64,000 nt of DNA, from the NCBI RefSeq assembly GCF_003403015.1, contig NZ_QURL01000001.1, positions 620,001-684,000 on the forward strand, read 5' to 3'. Positions within the stretch are counted from its first letter, which is position 1. Every line of letters begins with the position of its first letter. Origin of the DNA: Fulvimarina endophytica. Lineage in GTDB: Bacteria > Pseudomonadota > Alphaproteobacteria > Rhizobiales > Rhizobiaceae. Under the pieces are notes generated by a model. It was not told where the DNA came from. It saw nothing but the letters and a program-made list of their open reading frames with translations, and did no database searches. The position numbers and the translations under genes were made by a program. Shown here piece by piece: positions 54,593 to 64,000 of this stretch.

Positions 54593-55683
54593 CGGTCCAT
54601 GCTCAGAAATTCGCGCAAGGTGTCGACGGCGCCGCGATTGGCCTCCTCGGAGCCGATCGTCATGCGCAGGGCGTTCGGGAAGCCGTAGCCCGTCACGCGC
54701 CGCAGGATATAGCCGCGCTCGGTCAGGAAGGCGTCGGCGTCCTCGGCGCGTCGTCCCTCATCCTCGGGAAAATGCACGAGGACGAAATTGCCGACGCTCG
54801 GCGTCACGCGCAGTCCGAGCGCTTCCAGTTCGCCGACCGTCCAGGCGAGCCATTGGGTGTTGTGATCAACCGCCCGTTCGACAAAGGCGCGGTCGCGGAT
54901 CGCCGCCGCGCCGGCAGCGATCGCGACCGAATTGAGATTGAACGGGCCGCGGACGCGGTCGAGCACCGAGACGATCGCCTCCGGCGCGTACATCCAGCCG
55001 ATCCGCAGAGCCGCGAGCCCGTAGATCTTCGAGAAGGTGCGGGTCATCACCACGTTCTCGGCTTCGGTCACGAGTTCGAGGCCGGCGGCATAGTCGTTGC
55101 GACGCACATATTCGGCATAGGCCGCATCGAGGACGAGGATGACGGAACGCGGCAATCCCTTGTGCAGCCGCCGCACCTCGTCGAAGGGCAGATAGGTGCC
55201 GGTCGGGTTGTTCGGGTTGGCGAGGAAGACGAGCTTCGTGCGCTCCGTCACGCGGGCAAGAATCGCATCCACATCGGTCGTGGCATTCGTCTCGGGTGCG
55301 ACGACAGGCACCGCTCCCCGGGCGCGGATCTGGATCGCATAGACGAGGAAGCCGTGCTCGGTGTGGATCGCCTCGTCCCCGGGCGCCAGATAGCACTGGC
55401 ACAGGAGCCCCAGAAGCTCGTCCGAGCCGTTCCCGCAAAGGATGTTCTCGGCCCGCAATCCGTGAACCTCGGCGATCGCCGCCTTCAGCTCGCTCGCCTG
55501 GCCGTCGGGATAGATTTCGAGGCCCGAAAGCGCTCTGGCGGCTGCCTCGCTCGCCTTCGCAGACGCGCCGAGCGGCGTCTCGTTCGAGGAGAGCTTGTGA
55601 AGCTTGACGCCGGCCGGCACCTTGCTCTTGCCGGGAACGTAAGGCTCGATATCGAGAATGCCGGAAATCGGTTCGGGTCGCAT
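54589..55683 (-). CDS. hisC: Histidinol-phosphate / aromatic aminotransferase HisC
   Basis: A 364-residue fold-type I PLP aminotransferase. The PLP lysine is K219 in [23 protein letters not shown] and [11 protein letters not shown] are conserved. HisC homologues next to tyrC in rhizobia often act as aromatic or prephenate aminotransferases rather than in histidine synthesis. I start at the ATG 55683 ([18 protein letters not shown]), the usual family N-terminus; a longer in-frame start exists. Confidence 0.92.
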   Translation of the reverse strand: MRPEPISGILDIEPYVPGKSKVPAGVKLHKLSSNETPLGASAKASEAAARALSGLEIYPDGQASELKAAIAEVHGLRAENILCGNGSDELLGLLCQCYLAPGDEAIHTEHGFLVYAIQIRARGAVPVVAPETNATTDVDAILARVTERTKLVFLANPNNPTGTYLPFDEVRRLHKGLPRSVILVLDAAYAEYVRRNDYAAGLELVTEAENVVMTRTFSKIYGLAALRIGWMYAPEAIVSVLDRVRGPFNLNSVAIAAGAAAIRDRAFVERAVDHNTQWLAWTVGELEALGLRVTPSVGNFVLVHFPEDEGRRAEDADAFLTERGYILRRVTGYGFPNALRMTIGSEEANRGAVDTLREFLSMDR

Positions 55684-55729
55684 GATGTCGCTTTTCGCTG
55701 GAAAAGGGGCCTGGAGGCGCGAGGCTTCG

Positions 55730-56560
55730 TCAGCCCTGTCTGGTGTCCCGATAAGGCCATTCGAGCGGCTCGGCAAATCCGCCGACACGGGCGATGTCGA
55801 GATCCGTGCCGAGATCGCCCTCGACCGCGCTTCGGTCCTCCGTTGTCGCGACGAGCGCGCTGAACCGGTCGGTTCCGTAGGGAGCCTGCGCGAGGACCCG
55901 GATCCGGTCCGATCCTGTCGCCATCTGGGTCAGTCCGTCGACGCGCCAGCAGGAGATTGGCGCTGCGGCCGGGTCGGCGAGCGGCGGCGCGATCACCACG
56001 GCCGGTTCGCGAACCGGATGATCGGGCGCCTCGATGAAGGGAAGCGCGCAGACGATCGAGGCGTTCCGCAAACCCTGCCACCAGGGATAGAGGCCGCCCA
56101 GGGGCAGGACGCCGAGCCGGTCGCCGCCCTCCTCGATCGCCGCCACCACCTCCTGGGCGCTCGATAGCGGCCGAAGCGGCACCGAGAAGCCGAAATAGAA
56201 GCGCGCAGTCTCGATCGCAGCAGCCTCGCCGCCTTCGAACGGACAGGCAAACACCTCGTAGGGCGCCTGAAGATGGGTGAAGGTGGAGATGATCTCGCGC
56301 CAGAAATGCTCGACGGTCGCAATCGGCAGATGACCTTTGTGGCGAGCGACGAGTTCGCGCATCATGGATGCTTCCCGTCCGGGCCGGAAAGCCGCCCCGT
56401 CGCGCACGGTCCCCTTCACCTCGATCAACTCGTCGATGACGCTCGCGCGCTGCATCAGCAGGCGGTGGACGCTTTCATCGATCGCGTCGATCTTGGCGCG
56501 CAGTTCGAGCAACCGCGCAGGGTCGCCCGCCTTCGTCTCGCTCTCGACCCTCTTCTGCAC
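55730..56560 (-). CDS. Chorismate mutase with C-terminal regulatory-like domain
   Basis: A 276-residue protein. Residues about 10-95 form an AroQ chorismate mutase domain ([34 protein letters not shown]), followed by about 180 residues of lower similarity that look like a degenerate prephenate-dehydratase or ACT-type region without clear catalytic motifs. It leads the chorismate mutase-hisC-tyrC operon, so it should feed prephenate to them. The start GTG 56560 is chosen for its GGAG 7 nt upstream; the long upstream open frame is low-complexity Arg/Pro/Gly sequence. Confidence 0.85.
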   Translation of the reverse strand: MQKRVESETKAGDPARLLELRAKIDAIDESVHRLLMQRASVIDELIEVKGTVRDGAAFRPGREASMMRELVARHKGHLPIATVEHFWREIISTFTHLQAPYEVFACPFEGGEAAAIETARFYFGFSVPLRPLSSAQEVVAAIEEGGDRLGVLPLGGLYPWWQGLRNASIVCALPFIEAPDHPVREPAVVIAPPLADPAAAPISCWRVDGLTQMATGSDRIRVLAQAPYGTDRFSALVATTEDRSAVEGDLGTDLDIARVGGFAEPLEWPYRDTRQG

Positions 56561-56876
56561 GGCCCGTCTCCTCGGCAATCCATCGAGCGATCCGCTTCTA
56601 GCGGGTGCGGAACCGCAAGGCAAAGGGTGTCGAGAACGGCGCCGGCCTCCCGCCGCGATGGTGCTCTTCAGTGACGAGCGGCGTCCCCCTCGCGGCAACT
56701 TGATCGCCTGCGCCCCCCATAGGAGCGCTCCGGGCGTCGCCGGACCACCATACCCTCGAAGACGCAATTGCAAATCGCGCGCGAATTGAACATGAGACGG
56801 AGGACGAAGCGTCGGGCGCCGATCGATCATGGCGCCCCCTCGCTTGCTCCATCCAGGACCCGGACGATCCAGACCC
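56561..56876. other. Divergent intergenic region (316 bp) upstream of the sodium channel
   Basis: It must hold the promoters of the chorismate mutase operon and the sodium channel gene. No convincing gene or operator was seen. Confidence 0.5.
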
Positions 56877-57671
56877 ATGAGAGACCGCCTTCAGACCCTC
56901 TTCCGCTCTCGGATATGGGAGCGGTTCATCATCACCCTGATCATTCTCAACGCGATCTTTCTGGGCATGGAGACCAGCCCCTCCATCATGCGCGAGATCG
57001 GCGACCTCCTCCTGTTCATCGATCGGGTAATCCTCGCAGTCTTCGTCGTTGAGATCGTCGGGCGGATCATCGCCTTCGGGCCGCGCTTCTTCCGCGATCC
57101 CTGGTCGATCTTCGATTTCGTCGTGGTCGCGATCGCGCTCCTGCCGGCCACCGGCCCCCTCACCGTCCTGCGCGCCCTGCGCATTCTGAGAGTGCTTCGC
57201 CTGATTTCGGTCGTTCCGTCCCTGCGACGGGTCATCGGCGGCCTGATCGCCGCCCTCCCCGGAATGGCGTCGATCGTCGCGCTCCTGGCGCTGACATTCT
57301 ACATCTTCGCCGTCATGGCGACGAAGCTCTTCGGGGCGACCTTCCCCGTCTGGTTCGGCGATCTGGGCGCCTCGATCTACACCCTGTTCCAGGTGATGAC
57401 CCTCGAAAGCTGGTCCATGGGCATCGTGCGGCCCGTCATGGAGGTGCACCCCTATGCCTGGGTGTTCTTCGTGCCCTTCATCCTGTCCACCACCTATGCG
57501 GTCCTGAACCTCTTCATCGGTGTCATCGTCTCGGCCATGCAGGGCGAGCACGACGCCTCGATCGATGCCGAACACGAGAAGCGCCGGACGGAAAACGAGG
57601 AGATCCTGCACGAAGTCCGCGCCTTGCGGGCCGAGATCGCCAGAATGCGCGACGCCGGCGGTTCACGATGA
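56877..57671 (+). CDS. Bacterial voltage-gated sodium channel (NaChBac/NavAb family)
   Basis: A 264-residue six-helix channel subunit that forms a homotetramer. The S4 sensor has arginines at regular three-residue spacing (R99, R102, R105, R108, then R117/R118) within VLRALRILRVLRL. The selectivity filter is TLESWS (175-180), the NavAb/NaChBac type that selects sodium. S5 and S6 flank it, and the cytosolic tail ends with a heptad-like coiled coil (about 240-258, EILHEVRALRAEIARM), as in other BacNav channels. The start ATG at 56877 (MRDRLQTLF) removes a non-family extension. It precedes an AEC transporter by about 40 nt. Confidence 0.95.
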   Translation: MRDRLQTLFRSRIWERFIITLIILNAIFLGMETSPSIMREIGDLLLFIDRVILAVFVVEIVGRIIAFGPRFFRDPWSIFDFVVVAIALLPATGPLTVLRALRILRVLRLISVVPSLRRVIGGLIAALPGMASIVALLALTFYIFAVMATKLFGATFPVWFGDLGASIYTLFQVMTLESWSMGIVRPVMEVHPYAWVFFVPFILSTTYAVLNLFIGVIVSAMQGEHDASIDAEHEKRRTENEEILHEVRALRAEIARMRDAGGSR

Positions 57672-57711
57672 CGGGTGAGCCCAGCATCTTCGCGCGCAGC
57701 CGAATCTCGTG

Positions 57712-58614
57712 ATGCTCTTCATCACCATCTGGCCGATCTTCGCCCTGATCTGCCTCGGCTTCGCGCTTTCCAGCTTCAAGTTTCCGGATGCGGGTTTCTG
57801 GCCGGCGGCCGAGCGGATCAACTACTTCCTGCTCTTTCCGGCGCTTCTCGCCTCCAATCTCGCCGATGCACCCATCCGCGATCCGAGCCTTCTGAAGCTC
57901 GGCGGCGCGATCGCCGTGCTCATCCTGACGGCGACGGCATTGCTGATGCTCCAGCGGCGTCTTCGCCCCGAACCCGCGGCCCGGTTCGGCCCGCGCCTGC
58001 AGGCCATCGTGCGTTTCAACGTCTATCTGATGCTGGCAACGGTCGCGAGCCTGGTTCCCGATGGCGGCCTCGAGCGCGCCGCGATCATTCTCGCCGTGGC
58101 CGTTCCGCTGGTGAACGTTCTTTCGGTGATGGCACTGACCGACGGATCGGACCGGAAAAGTCCGCTCGATCTGGTAAGGCCGATCATTCGCAATCCGCTG
58201 ATTCTCGCCTGCCTCTTCGGCATTTTCCTCGCCCTCACCGGCGCGGGACTGCCCTTCGGCACAGGCCGGTTTCTGGATTTGATGGCACAAGCGAGCCTGC
58301 CGCTCGGCCTCTTATGCGTCGGCGCGGCCCTGCGTCCTCATGCGATGCTGAAGGATGTCAGCGCCTTCACGAAGATCGCGGTTGCGCGCCTGCTCCTGAT
58401 GCCGTGCCTCGCGGCCACCGTGGCCTGGCTGTTCGGGCTCGAAAGCGCGGAGGCGGCGGTCCTCGTCATCTTCGCCTGCGTGCCCACCGCGCCGACCGCC
58501 TATGTGCTGACCCGGCAACTGGGCGGTGACGGCCCATTCATGGCCGGCCTCATCACCTCGCAGACCCTTCTCAGCGTGGCGACGATCCCGCTCGTTCTCG
58601 CACTTCTTCTCTGA
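57712..58614 (+). CDS. AEC-family transporter (auxin efflux carrier type)
   Basis: A 300-residue membrane protein with about ten helices and the AEC layout of two five-helix halves, with NPLILACLFGIFLAL and ASLPLGLLCVGAALRP as the conserved mid-region landmarks. The family exports or imports organic anions such as malate or malonate; the substrate here is unknown. An ATG at 57712 follows a GTG by 3 nt; the RBS is weak. It lies about 40 nt after the sodium channel, so the two may be co-transcribed. Confidence 0.85.
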   Translation: MLFITIWPIFALICLGFALSSFKFPDAGFWPAAERINYFLLFPALLASNLADAPIRDPSLLKLGGAIAVLILTATALLMLQRRLRPEPAARFGPRLQAIVRFNVYLMLATVASLVPDGGLERAAIILAVAVPLVNVLSVMALTDGSDRKSPLDLVRPIIRNPLILACLFGIFLALTGAGLPFGTGRFLDLMAQASLPLGLLCVGAALRPHAMLKDVSAFTKIAVARLLLMPCLAATVAWLFGLESAEAAVLVIFACVPTAPTAYVLTRQLGGDGPFMAGLITSQTLLSVATIPLVLALLL

Positions 58615-58636
58615 GCGGCAGTGGCGTCGTCAGCCC

Positions 58637-59215
58637 TCAGAGGAGGAAGCTGTTGAACAGCCAGCCCGCGAGAAGCAGGAGAACGAAGCCGACCATCAGC
58701 GGCGCCCGGCCGCCCACCAGCGCCATGATCCGCTCGCCAAAGGTCGCGGCCAGAAGCGCGAGGCCGTAATAGCGGATGGCACGGCTGGCGGCGACCGCAA
58801 GCATGAAGGTGACGATGTCGCCGCCGAGCGCGCCGGCGCTCAGGGTCGCCAGTTGGAAGGGCACCGGCGAGACCGAAACCAGGAACACCGCCCAGAACAG
58901 GTTCTCGCCGGCAAGCTGCGCCTCGGCGCTCCGGTAGGCGTCCATCAGATTAAGATAGTCGAGCGCCGGCGCGACCACCGGATCGAACAGCACCCGCCCG
59001 AACCAGTAGAAGACGAACGCGCCGAGGAGACATCCGGCGAAGATCGCGTTGGCGATCGAGAACGCCCGCTTCGGATGCGCGGTCATCAGCGGCACGACCA
59101 GCACTTCGAGCGGGATCGGAACCACGGTGCTTTCGAGGAAGGACGCCGCCGCAAGGCGCATCTTGCCGGCCCTCTCGCGCACCAGCGCGCTCGAGACACG
59201 TTCGGTGAAACCCAT
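58637..59215 (-). CDS. YqaA-like (DedA/VTT-family) membrane protein
   Basis: A 192-residue protein with about five hydrophobic segments. SFLESTVVPIPLEVLVVPLM and the FLVSVSPVPFQLATLSAGALGG loop are typical of YqaA, a VTT-domain relative of DedA. These proteins are thought to help lipid or ion homeostasis; the function is not settled. It is convergent with the AEC gene. Confidence 0.85.
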   Translation of the reverse strand: MGFTERVSSALVRERAGKMRLAAASFLESTVVPIPLEVLVVPLMTAHPKRAFSIANAIFAGCLLGAFVFYWFGRVLFDPVVAPALDYLNLMDAYRSAEAQLAGENLFWAVFLVSVSPVPFQLATLSAGALGGDIVTFMLAVAASRAIRYYGLALLAATFGERIMALVGGRAPLMVGFVLLLLAGWLFNSFLL

Positions 59216-59298
59216 GGGAAGCGAACTTTCGATCGGCGAAGGATAGAGATCGTGGCGAGGACGGTCCGCCGCGAACGGCGGACCTGTCGATGCTCAGT

Positions 59299-62200
59299 TC
59301 ATCGCAGCCCGGCCGGGCGGCGCAGATCCAGCGTCATCGGGAAGGATGGATCGGCGATCTCGCGAACCGGTTCGAAATGCCCCGGCGTGTGGCCGATGGG
59401 TTCGAAGCGCGCCAGACGCCTCGCCTCCGCCTCGTAGGAATTGACCGGGAAGGTATCGTAGTTGCGCCCGCCGGGATGAGCGACGTGATAGACGCAGCCA
59501 CCCAGCGAACGGGCCGACCAGCGATCATAGATGTCGAATGTCAGCGGCGCATGAACCGGAATCGTCGGATGCAGGCCGGACGGCGGTTGCCAGGCCTTGT
59601 ATCGGACGCCGGCGACGGCCTCCGTGCCCTTGCCGGTCGGCGTCATCGGAACTTCGCGGCCGTTGCAGGTAACGATATGGCGGCCGCGCTCGAAGTTGGA
59701 CAGCTTGATCTGAAGGCGTTCGACGGAGGAATCGACGAAGCGCACGGTACCGCCGATGGCACCGGTTTCACCCATCACGTGCCAGGGCTCCAGAGCCTGC
59801 CTCAACTCGAGTTCGATGCCCTCCCGCTCGATCTTCCCGCAGAACGGGAAGCGGAATTCCGCCTGGGCCTCGAACCATTCGGGCCGCATCTCGTAACCGG
59901 ACCGCGTGAGATCGCCCAGAACGTCGAGGAAGTCGGCCCAGACGAACTCCGGCAGCATGAAGCGATCGTGGAGATTGGTGCCCCAGCGTACGAACCGGCC
60001 GTCCTCCGGCCGCGCCCAGAACTTGGCGATCAGCGCACGGATGAGAAGCTGCTGGGCGAGCGACATGCGCGGCTCGGGCGGCATTTCGAAGCCCCGGAAC
60101 TCGACGAGCCCAAGACGGCCGGTCGGACCGTCCGGCGAGTAGAGCTTGTCGATACAGATCTCGGCCCGGTGCGTGTTGCCCGTCACGTCGATCAACAGGT
60201 TGCGGAACAGGCGATCGACAAGCCAGGGCGGCGTCGAGGACTGGTCCTGCGTGACCTGCGCCATCGCGATTTCGAGTTCGTAGAGCTGGTCGTGCCGGCC
60301 CTCGTCGATCCGTGGCGCCTGGCTGGTCGGGCCGATGAAGAGGCCGGAGAAGAGGTAGGACAGGGAGGGATGACGCTGCCAGTAGAGGACCAGCGACTTC
60401 AGGAGATCCGGACGGCGCAGGAAGGGTGAATCGAGCGGCGTCGCACCGCCGACCACCACATGGTTTCCGCCGCCCGTTCCGGCATGCTTGCCGTCCACCA
60501 TGAACTTGTCGGTGCCGAGCCGCGACTGGCGAGCGTCCTCGTAGACGCCCTGGGTGATCGCCTTGGCTTCCTCCCAGCTGGCGGCCGGATGCACGTTGAC
60601 CTCGATGACCCCGGGATCGGGGGCGACGCGGATCACGTTGAGACGCGGATCGTTGGGCGGGGCATAGCCCTCGATCTGGATCGGCATGTCGAGATCGCGC
60701 GCCGCGGTCTCGATGGCGTCGAGGAGGTCGAGATAGGCCTCGGTCAGTTCGAGCGGCGGCATGAAGATGCACAGCTTGCCGTCGCGCGGTTCGACCGAAA
60801 GAGCCGTCCGCACGAAGCCTGCGATCTCCGCGTTCTCCGACGTGACCGCGGAGAAGGTCGCACCCCGGGGCATCGTCGAGCCGTCCGCATTCGTCCCGAG
60901 CGGAGGCAGAGGCGCAACGTCCGGGCGCGTGGGCTCACGGCCGCCGACCGTATCGGCCTTGTCGGACTGGGGATCGTGCGTCTGGCGCTCGGTGCGCCCC
61001 CATTGTTCGCGGTTCTGGGGCGGCAGCGGCGGGAAGGGCTGCGTCGGATCGGCCGGATGGATGAACGGATAGTCGCTCGCGCCGAGGAACGGCAGCGAAG
61101 CCAGCGGCAGGCGGTAGCCGAGGGCGGAGTCGCCGGGCGTCAGGTAGAGATGCTTGCGCCGCGTGCGCCAGCGCTCCGACATCCAGCGAACCTTCGAAGA
61201 GCGAGCCTGCCAGGCCTGTACCGGCAGGACATGGCCGGTCGGCTTCGACAGTCCGTGATCGAAGACCTTGGCGAGACGCGCGCGTTCCTCGCGGTCCTCG
61301 AGCTTGGAGTCCGTCGGCTCCACATTGTTCGGCAGGCCCTGTTCGCGCGCCAGCCAGAAGGCCGCGTCCTCGAAGGCCGGCATCACGTTCTCGTCCTCGA
61401 TTTCGAGGTGCCGCGCCACCGCCTTGGTGAAGGTTTCGGATTCGTCCGGGCCGACCGTTCTGTCCGTCGTCTCGCGCGCCACGAGATCGCCGTCGCGCCA
61501 GATCGGAACGCCGTCCTTGCGCCAGTAGAGGGAGAAGGTCCAGCGCGGCAGGGTTTCGCCCGGATACCACTTGCCCTGGCCGTAATGGAGGAAGCCGCCC
61601 GGCGCGAAGCGGTCGCGCAGGCGGCGGATCAGATCGTCGGCCAGTCCCCTCTTTTTCGGACCGGTGGCGTCGGAATTCCACTCCGGCGCCTCGAAGTCGT
61701 CGATCGACACGAAGGTCGGCTCGCCGCCCATGGTCAGGCGCACATCGTTCGCCGACAGATCCGCATCCACCTTCGCACCGAGCGCGTCCAGCGCCTGCCA
61801 GCTCTCGTCGGAGAACGGATAGGTGACGCGCGGGCGCTCGGCGATGCGCCCGACGGTCATGTCGAAATCGAACTCCACCTCGGCAAAGCCGACGAGACCG
61901 GAGATCGGCGCGGCAGAGCGATAGTGAGGCGTTGCCGCGAGCGGGATATGGCTCTCACCGGTGAGAAGACCGGATGTCGGATCGAGCCCGATCCAGCCCG
62001 CGCCGGGGAGAAACACCTCGCACCAGGCATGGAGATCGGTGAAATCCTTGTCGGTCCCGGCAGGTCCTTCGAGCGCCACTACATCGGGCTTCAGCTGGAT
62101 CAGATAACCCGACACGAAACGGGCCGCGAAACCCAGATGCCGCAATGTGTTCACCAGCAGCCAGGAGGAATCGCGGCAGGAGCCGGAATTTTTCGTCAAC

Positions 62201-62718
62201 GTCTCGTCGGGCGTCTGAACGCCCGGCTCCATGCGCACCAGATAGTCGACGCGCTGGGAGACCTTGTGGTTGAGGCCCACGAGAAAATCGATCGTCCGCT
62301 GGCCGGGTGTGCGATCGATCTCCTTCAGGAACGCCTGAAACGCCTCGCCCGGCGCCTCCGGCTCCAGATAGGACTCCAGTTCCTTTCGAACCTCGTCGGT
62401 ATAGGAGAACGGAAACTCCTCGGCATCCTCCTCCACGAAGAAATCGAAGGGATTGTAGACCGTCATGTCGGCGAGGAGATCCACCTCGACCTTGAACTCG
62501 CGGACGGGTTCGGGAAACACGAAGCGGGCGAGGTAATTGCCGAAGGGGTCCTGGTGCCAGTTGACGAAGTGTTCCGCCGGCGAAACCCGCAGGGAGTAGG
62601 ATGGAATGCGAGTGCGCGAGTGGGGCGCCGGGCGCAGCCGGATCACCTGCGGACCCAGGATGACCGGCCGGTCGTACTGGTAGTGCGTGAGATGGCGGAG
62701 ACTTGCGAGGATCGACAT
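59299..62718 (-). CDS. Transglutaminase-like / DUF2126 giant protein
   Basis: An 1139-residue soluble protein. Residues 1-90 are a bacterial transglutaminase N-terminal domain ([19 protein letters not shown]); about 150-260 are the transglutaminase core with C181 ([14 protein letters not shown]), H230 ([12 protein letters not shown]) and D246 (LDPTSG). The remaining 870 residues are the DUF2126 region, with conserved runs such as [14 protein letters not shown] and [10 protein letters not shown]. It is divergent from a zinc metallopeptidase gene. Members belong to the predicted peptide-modifying neighbourhood with circularly permuted ATP-grasp, alpha-E and proteasome-like peptidase genes, which would lie just past the window. 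Confidence 0.9.
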   Translation of the reverse strand: MSILASLRHLTHYQYDRPVILGPQVIRLRPAPHSRTRIPSYSLRVSPAEHFVNWHQDPFGNYLARFVFPEPVREFKVEVDLLADMTVYNPFDFFVEEDAEEFPFSYTDEVRKELESYLEPEAPGEAFQAFLKEIDRTPGQRTIDFLVGLNHKVSQRVDYLVRMEPGVQTPDETLTKNSGSCRDSSWLLVNTLRHLGFAARFVSGYLIQLKPDVVALEGPAGTDKDFTDLHAWCEVFLPGAGWIGLDPTSGLLTGESHIPLAATPHYRSAAPISGLVGFAEVEFDFDMTVGRIAERPRVTYPFSDESWQALDALGAKVDADLSANDVRLTMGGEPTFVSIDDFEAPEWNSDATGPKKRGLADDLIRRLRDRFAPGGFLHYGQGKWYPGETLPRWTFSLYWRKDGVPIWRDGDLVARETTDRTVGPDESETFTKAVARHLEIEDENVMPAFEDAAFWLAREQGLPNNVEPTDSKLEDREERARLAKVFDHGLSKPTGHVLPVQAWQARSSKVRWMSERWRTRRKHLYLTPGDSALGYRLPLASLPFLGASDYPFIHPADPTQPFPPLPPQNREQWGRTERQTHDPQSDKADTVGGREPTRPDVAPLPPLGTNADGSTMPRGATFSAVTSENAEIAGFVRTALSVEPRDGKLCIFMPPLELTEAYLDLLDAIETAARDLDMPIQIEGYAPPNDPRLNVIRVAPDPGVIEVNVHPAASWEEAKAITQGVYEDARQSRLGTDKFMVDGKHAGTGGGNHVVVGGATPLDSPFLRRPDLLKSLVLYWQRHPSLSYLFSGLFIGPTSQAPRIDEGRHDQLYELEIAMAQVTQDQSSTPPWLVDRLFRNLLIDVTGNTHRAEICIDKLYSPDGPTGRLGLVEFRGFEMPPEPRMSLAQQLLIRALIAKFWARPEDGRFVRWGTNLHDRFMLPEFVWADFLDVLGDLTRSGYEMRPEWFEAQAEFRFPFCGKIEREGIELELRQALEPWHVMGETGAIGGTVRFVDSSVERLQIKLSNFERGRHIVTCNGREVPMTPTGKGTEAVAGVRYKAWQPPSGLHPTIPVHAPLTFDIYDRWSARSLGGCVYHVAHPGGRNYDTFPVNSYEAEARRLARFEPIGHTPGHFEPVREIADPSFPMTLDLRRPAGLR

Positions 62719-62926
62719 TCAGGACTTCCGGATTGGCGTACTCATCGGGCTTGCATCTATGCTTTAGAGGTTTCGCTTCGAGCCACAAGGGCCGGGCCGG
62801 TGCGCGTTTCCTGGAACCCTGCAAAATAACGTTAAGCCTAGCCGGAACACGCGGAACCGTTTCAGCGCTTTACCATTATGGCGCAGCGCTCCGCGGGGAG
62901 CTCGCGATTTTGCTAAGGATCTCGCA

Positions 62927-64000
62927 ATGCAACTCTTTTCCTGCCCGGCATGCGATCAGGTGGTGTTCTTCGAAAACGTGGTATGCGAGAAATGCGGCCA
63001 CGCCCTCGGCTACGATGCCGCCTCGAACGCCATGGTCGCTCTCGAGGCCGATAACGGTCTGTGGAAATCAACCGGCAAATACAGCGACGGCAAGACCCGG
63101 CGCTATTGCGACAACTATCAGCACGGTGTGTGCAACTGGCTGGTGGAAGCCGATAAGGACGACGCCTACTGTGACGCCTGTGCGCATAACATCACAGTGC
63201 CGGACGCGTCGGACCCCGAGAATGTTCGGCTCTGGAGCGATATGGAAATCGCCAAGCGCCGTCTTTTCTACGCGCTTCTGCGGCTGAACCTGCCGCTCAC
63301 GACGCGGGACGAGCATGAAGAAGGCCTCGGTTTCGACTTCCTCGCCGAAGACCCGAACGCGACCGGCAACGTGATGACCGGGCACGATCGCGGTCTCATC
63401 ACCATCGCGCTGGCGGAAGCCGACGATGCCGAGCGCGTCAAGCGCCGCGAATCCATGGGCGAGCCCTACCGGACGCTGCTCGGGCATTTCCGCCACGAGG
63501 TCGGCCACTGGTACTGGGACCGCATCGTGCGGGACGGCAATCCCGGTGCGCTGGAGGCGTGCCGCGCCCTCTTCGGCGACGACACGGAAGATTACGGCGA
63601 AGCCCTGAAGCGTCATTACGAGAACGGGCCGAAGGCGAACTGGCAGGACGAATACGTCTCGTCCTATGCCGGCGCGCATGCCTGGGAAGATTTCGCGGAA
63701 ACCTGGGCCCATTACCTTCATATCGTGGACACCCTCGAAACGGGTCACAGCTGGGGCGTCTCCGTCGACCCGCGCGTGTCCGACAAGGGGCTGCTCACGA
63801 CGAAGATCGACTTCGATCCCTACGCATCCGAAACGACGATCGATCAGATCACCGAGGCTTGGCTCCCGCTTTCGGCGTCGCTGAACTCCTTCAACCGCGC
63901 CATGGGCCATCAGGATCTTTATCCGTTCGTCCTGTCGCCCGCGGTCATCGAGAAGCTCGGCTTCATGCACGATCTGGTGCGCGGACGGGCAGGTCAGGGA
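62927..64000 (+). CDS. Zinc-ribbon metallopeptidase, 5' part (runs off the window)
   Basis: The open frame starts at an ATG with AAGGAT 7 nt upstream and continues to the window end (358 codons). It opens with a zinc ribbon (C6, C9, C20, C23) and a second cysteine-rich part (YCDNYQHGVCNW and YCDACAHN). The gluzincin-type motif is HEVGH (H190, E191, H194) in LGHFRHEVGHWYWD, and a later ETWAHYLHIVDTLET helix may hold the third ligand glutamate. This is the putative zinc-binding metallopeptidase family. It faces the transglutaminase/DUF2126 gene across a 208-bp divergent region. Confidence 0.87.
   Translation, partial: MQLFSCPACDQVVFFENVVCEKCGHALGYDAASNAMVALEADNGLWKSTGKYSDGKTRRYCDNYQHGVCNWLVEADKDDAYCDACAHNITVPDASDPENVRLWSDMEIAKRRLFYALLRLNLPLTTRDEHEEGLGFDFLAEDPNATGNVMTGHDRGLITIALAEADDAERVKRRESMGEPYRTLLGHFRHEVGHWYWDRIVRDGNPGALEACRALFGDDTEDYGEALKRHYENGPKANWQDEYVSSYAGAHAWEDFAETWAHYLHIVDTLETGHSWGVSVDPRVSDKGLLTTKIDFDPYASETTIDQITEAWLPLSASLNSFNRAMGHQDLYPFVLSPAVIEKLGFMHDLVRGRAGQG

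Noticed and set aside
60460..62829. A 789-codon plus-strand open frame opposite the transglutaminase gene
   Set aside because: Arg-rich antisense shadow of the DUF2126/transglutaminase gene; no motif of its own.
1..64000. Insertion sequences, prophage genes, integrases, CRISPR arrays or defence islands
   Set aside because: I looked for transposase, integrase, phage structural and Cas motifs and for regularly spaced repeats in the longer gaps and found none; the window looks like stable core chromosome.

Overview
The window is a GC-rich stretch (about 60-65% by eye) of an alphaproteobacterial chromosome. CtrA beside a fliJ-like gene, a MucR/Ros regulator, a suf operon with an Irr-type (ICE-like) palindrome, a pyrB-pyrC'-plsY-dprA run and a chorismate mutase-hisC-tyrC run all point to the Hyphomicrobiales (Rhizobiales). 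A bacterial voltage-gated sodium channel, two TRAP transporters and a BCCT-like transporter would suit a marine or saline heterotroph; that is inference. I see no insertion sequence, prophage, CRISPR array or rRNA. There is one tRNA.

Layout. 1-6.1 kb: tail of putA, a BCCT-like transporter, and a TAXI-TRAP binding protein with its fused permease, which ends in a PDZ-like tail. 6.1-11.2 kb: a divergent SDR dehydrogenase facing an acyl-CoA dehydrogenase / acyl-CoA ligase / APH-fold kinase operon; together these resemble a 4-hydroxyacid (Lva or ACAD10/11-like) catabolic module. 11.2-19.3 kb: suf operon on the minus strand (cysteine desulfurase, sufB, an uncharacterised 129-aa gene, sufC, sufD, sufS, sufT-like, sufA), with a near-perfect ICE-like palindrome upstream. 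19.4-26.3 kb: alpha/beta hydrolase, a GNAT gene with an apparent frameshift, anmK, tyrS, bcp, a small membrane protein, tRNA-Asn and a photolyase. 26.5-31.4 kb: a DctPQM TRAP operon on the minus strand that ends with an amidase-like protein lacking its catalytic residues and a 54-aa membrane peptide.

32-38 kb: small conserved genes and a gatC-GNAT-gatA-chorismate mutase operon, a UPF0173 hydrolase, ruvX and two small membrane proteins. 37.7-49.7 kb: a long plus-strand housekeeping run with many start/stop overlaps: pyrB, a pseudo-dihydroorotase, plsY, dprA, then topA, rnr, DUF983, NUDIX and MFS. 49.8-53.4 kb: cupin, mucR preceded by about 1 kb without a gene, fliJ-like, and ctrA with TTAACC half-sites. 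53.6-58.6 kb: tyrC, hisC, chorismate mutase, a NavAb/NaChBac-type sodium channel and an AEC transporter. 58.6-64 kb: a YqaA-like membrane protein, a giant transglutaminase/DUF2126 protein and a divergent zinc metallopeptidase cut by the window edge. The last pair looks like the start of the predicted ATP-grasp/alpha-E/transglutaminase peptide-modification neighbourhood.

All functional statements come from reading motifs and gene order; no database search was run. Start codons were chosen by ribosome-binding site, family N-terminus and overlap with the upstream gene.
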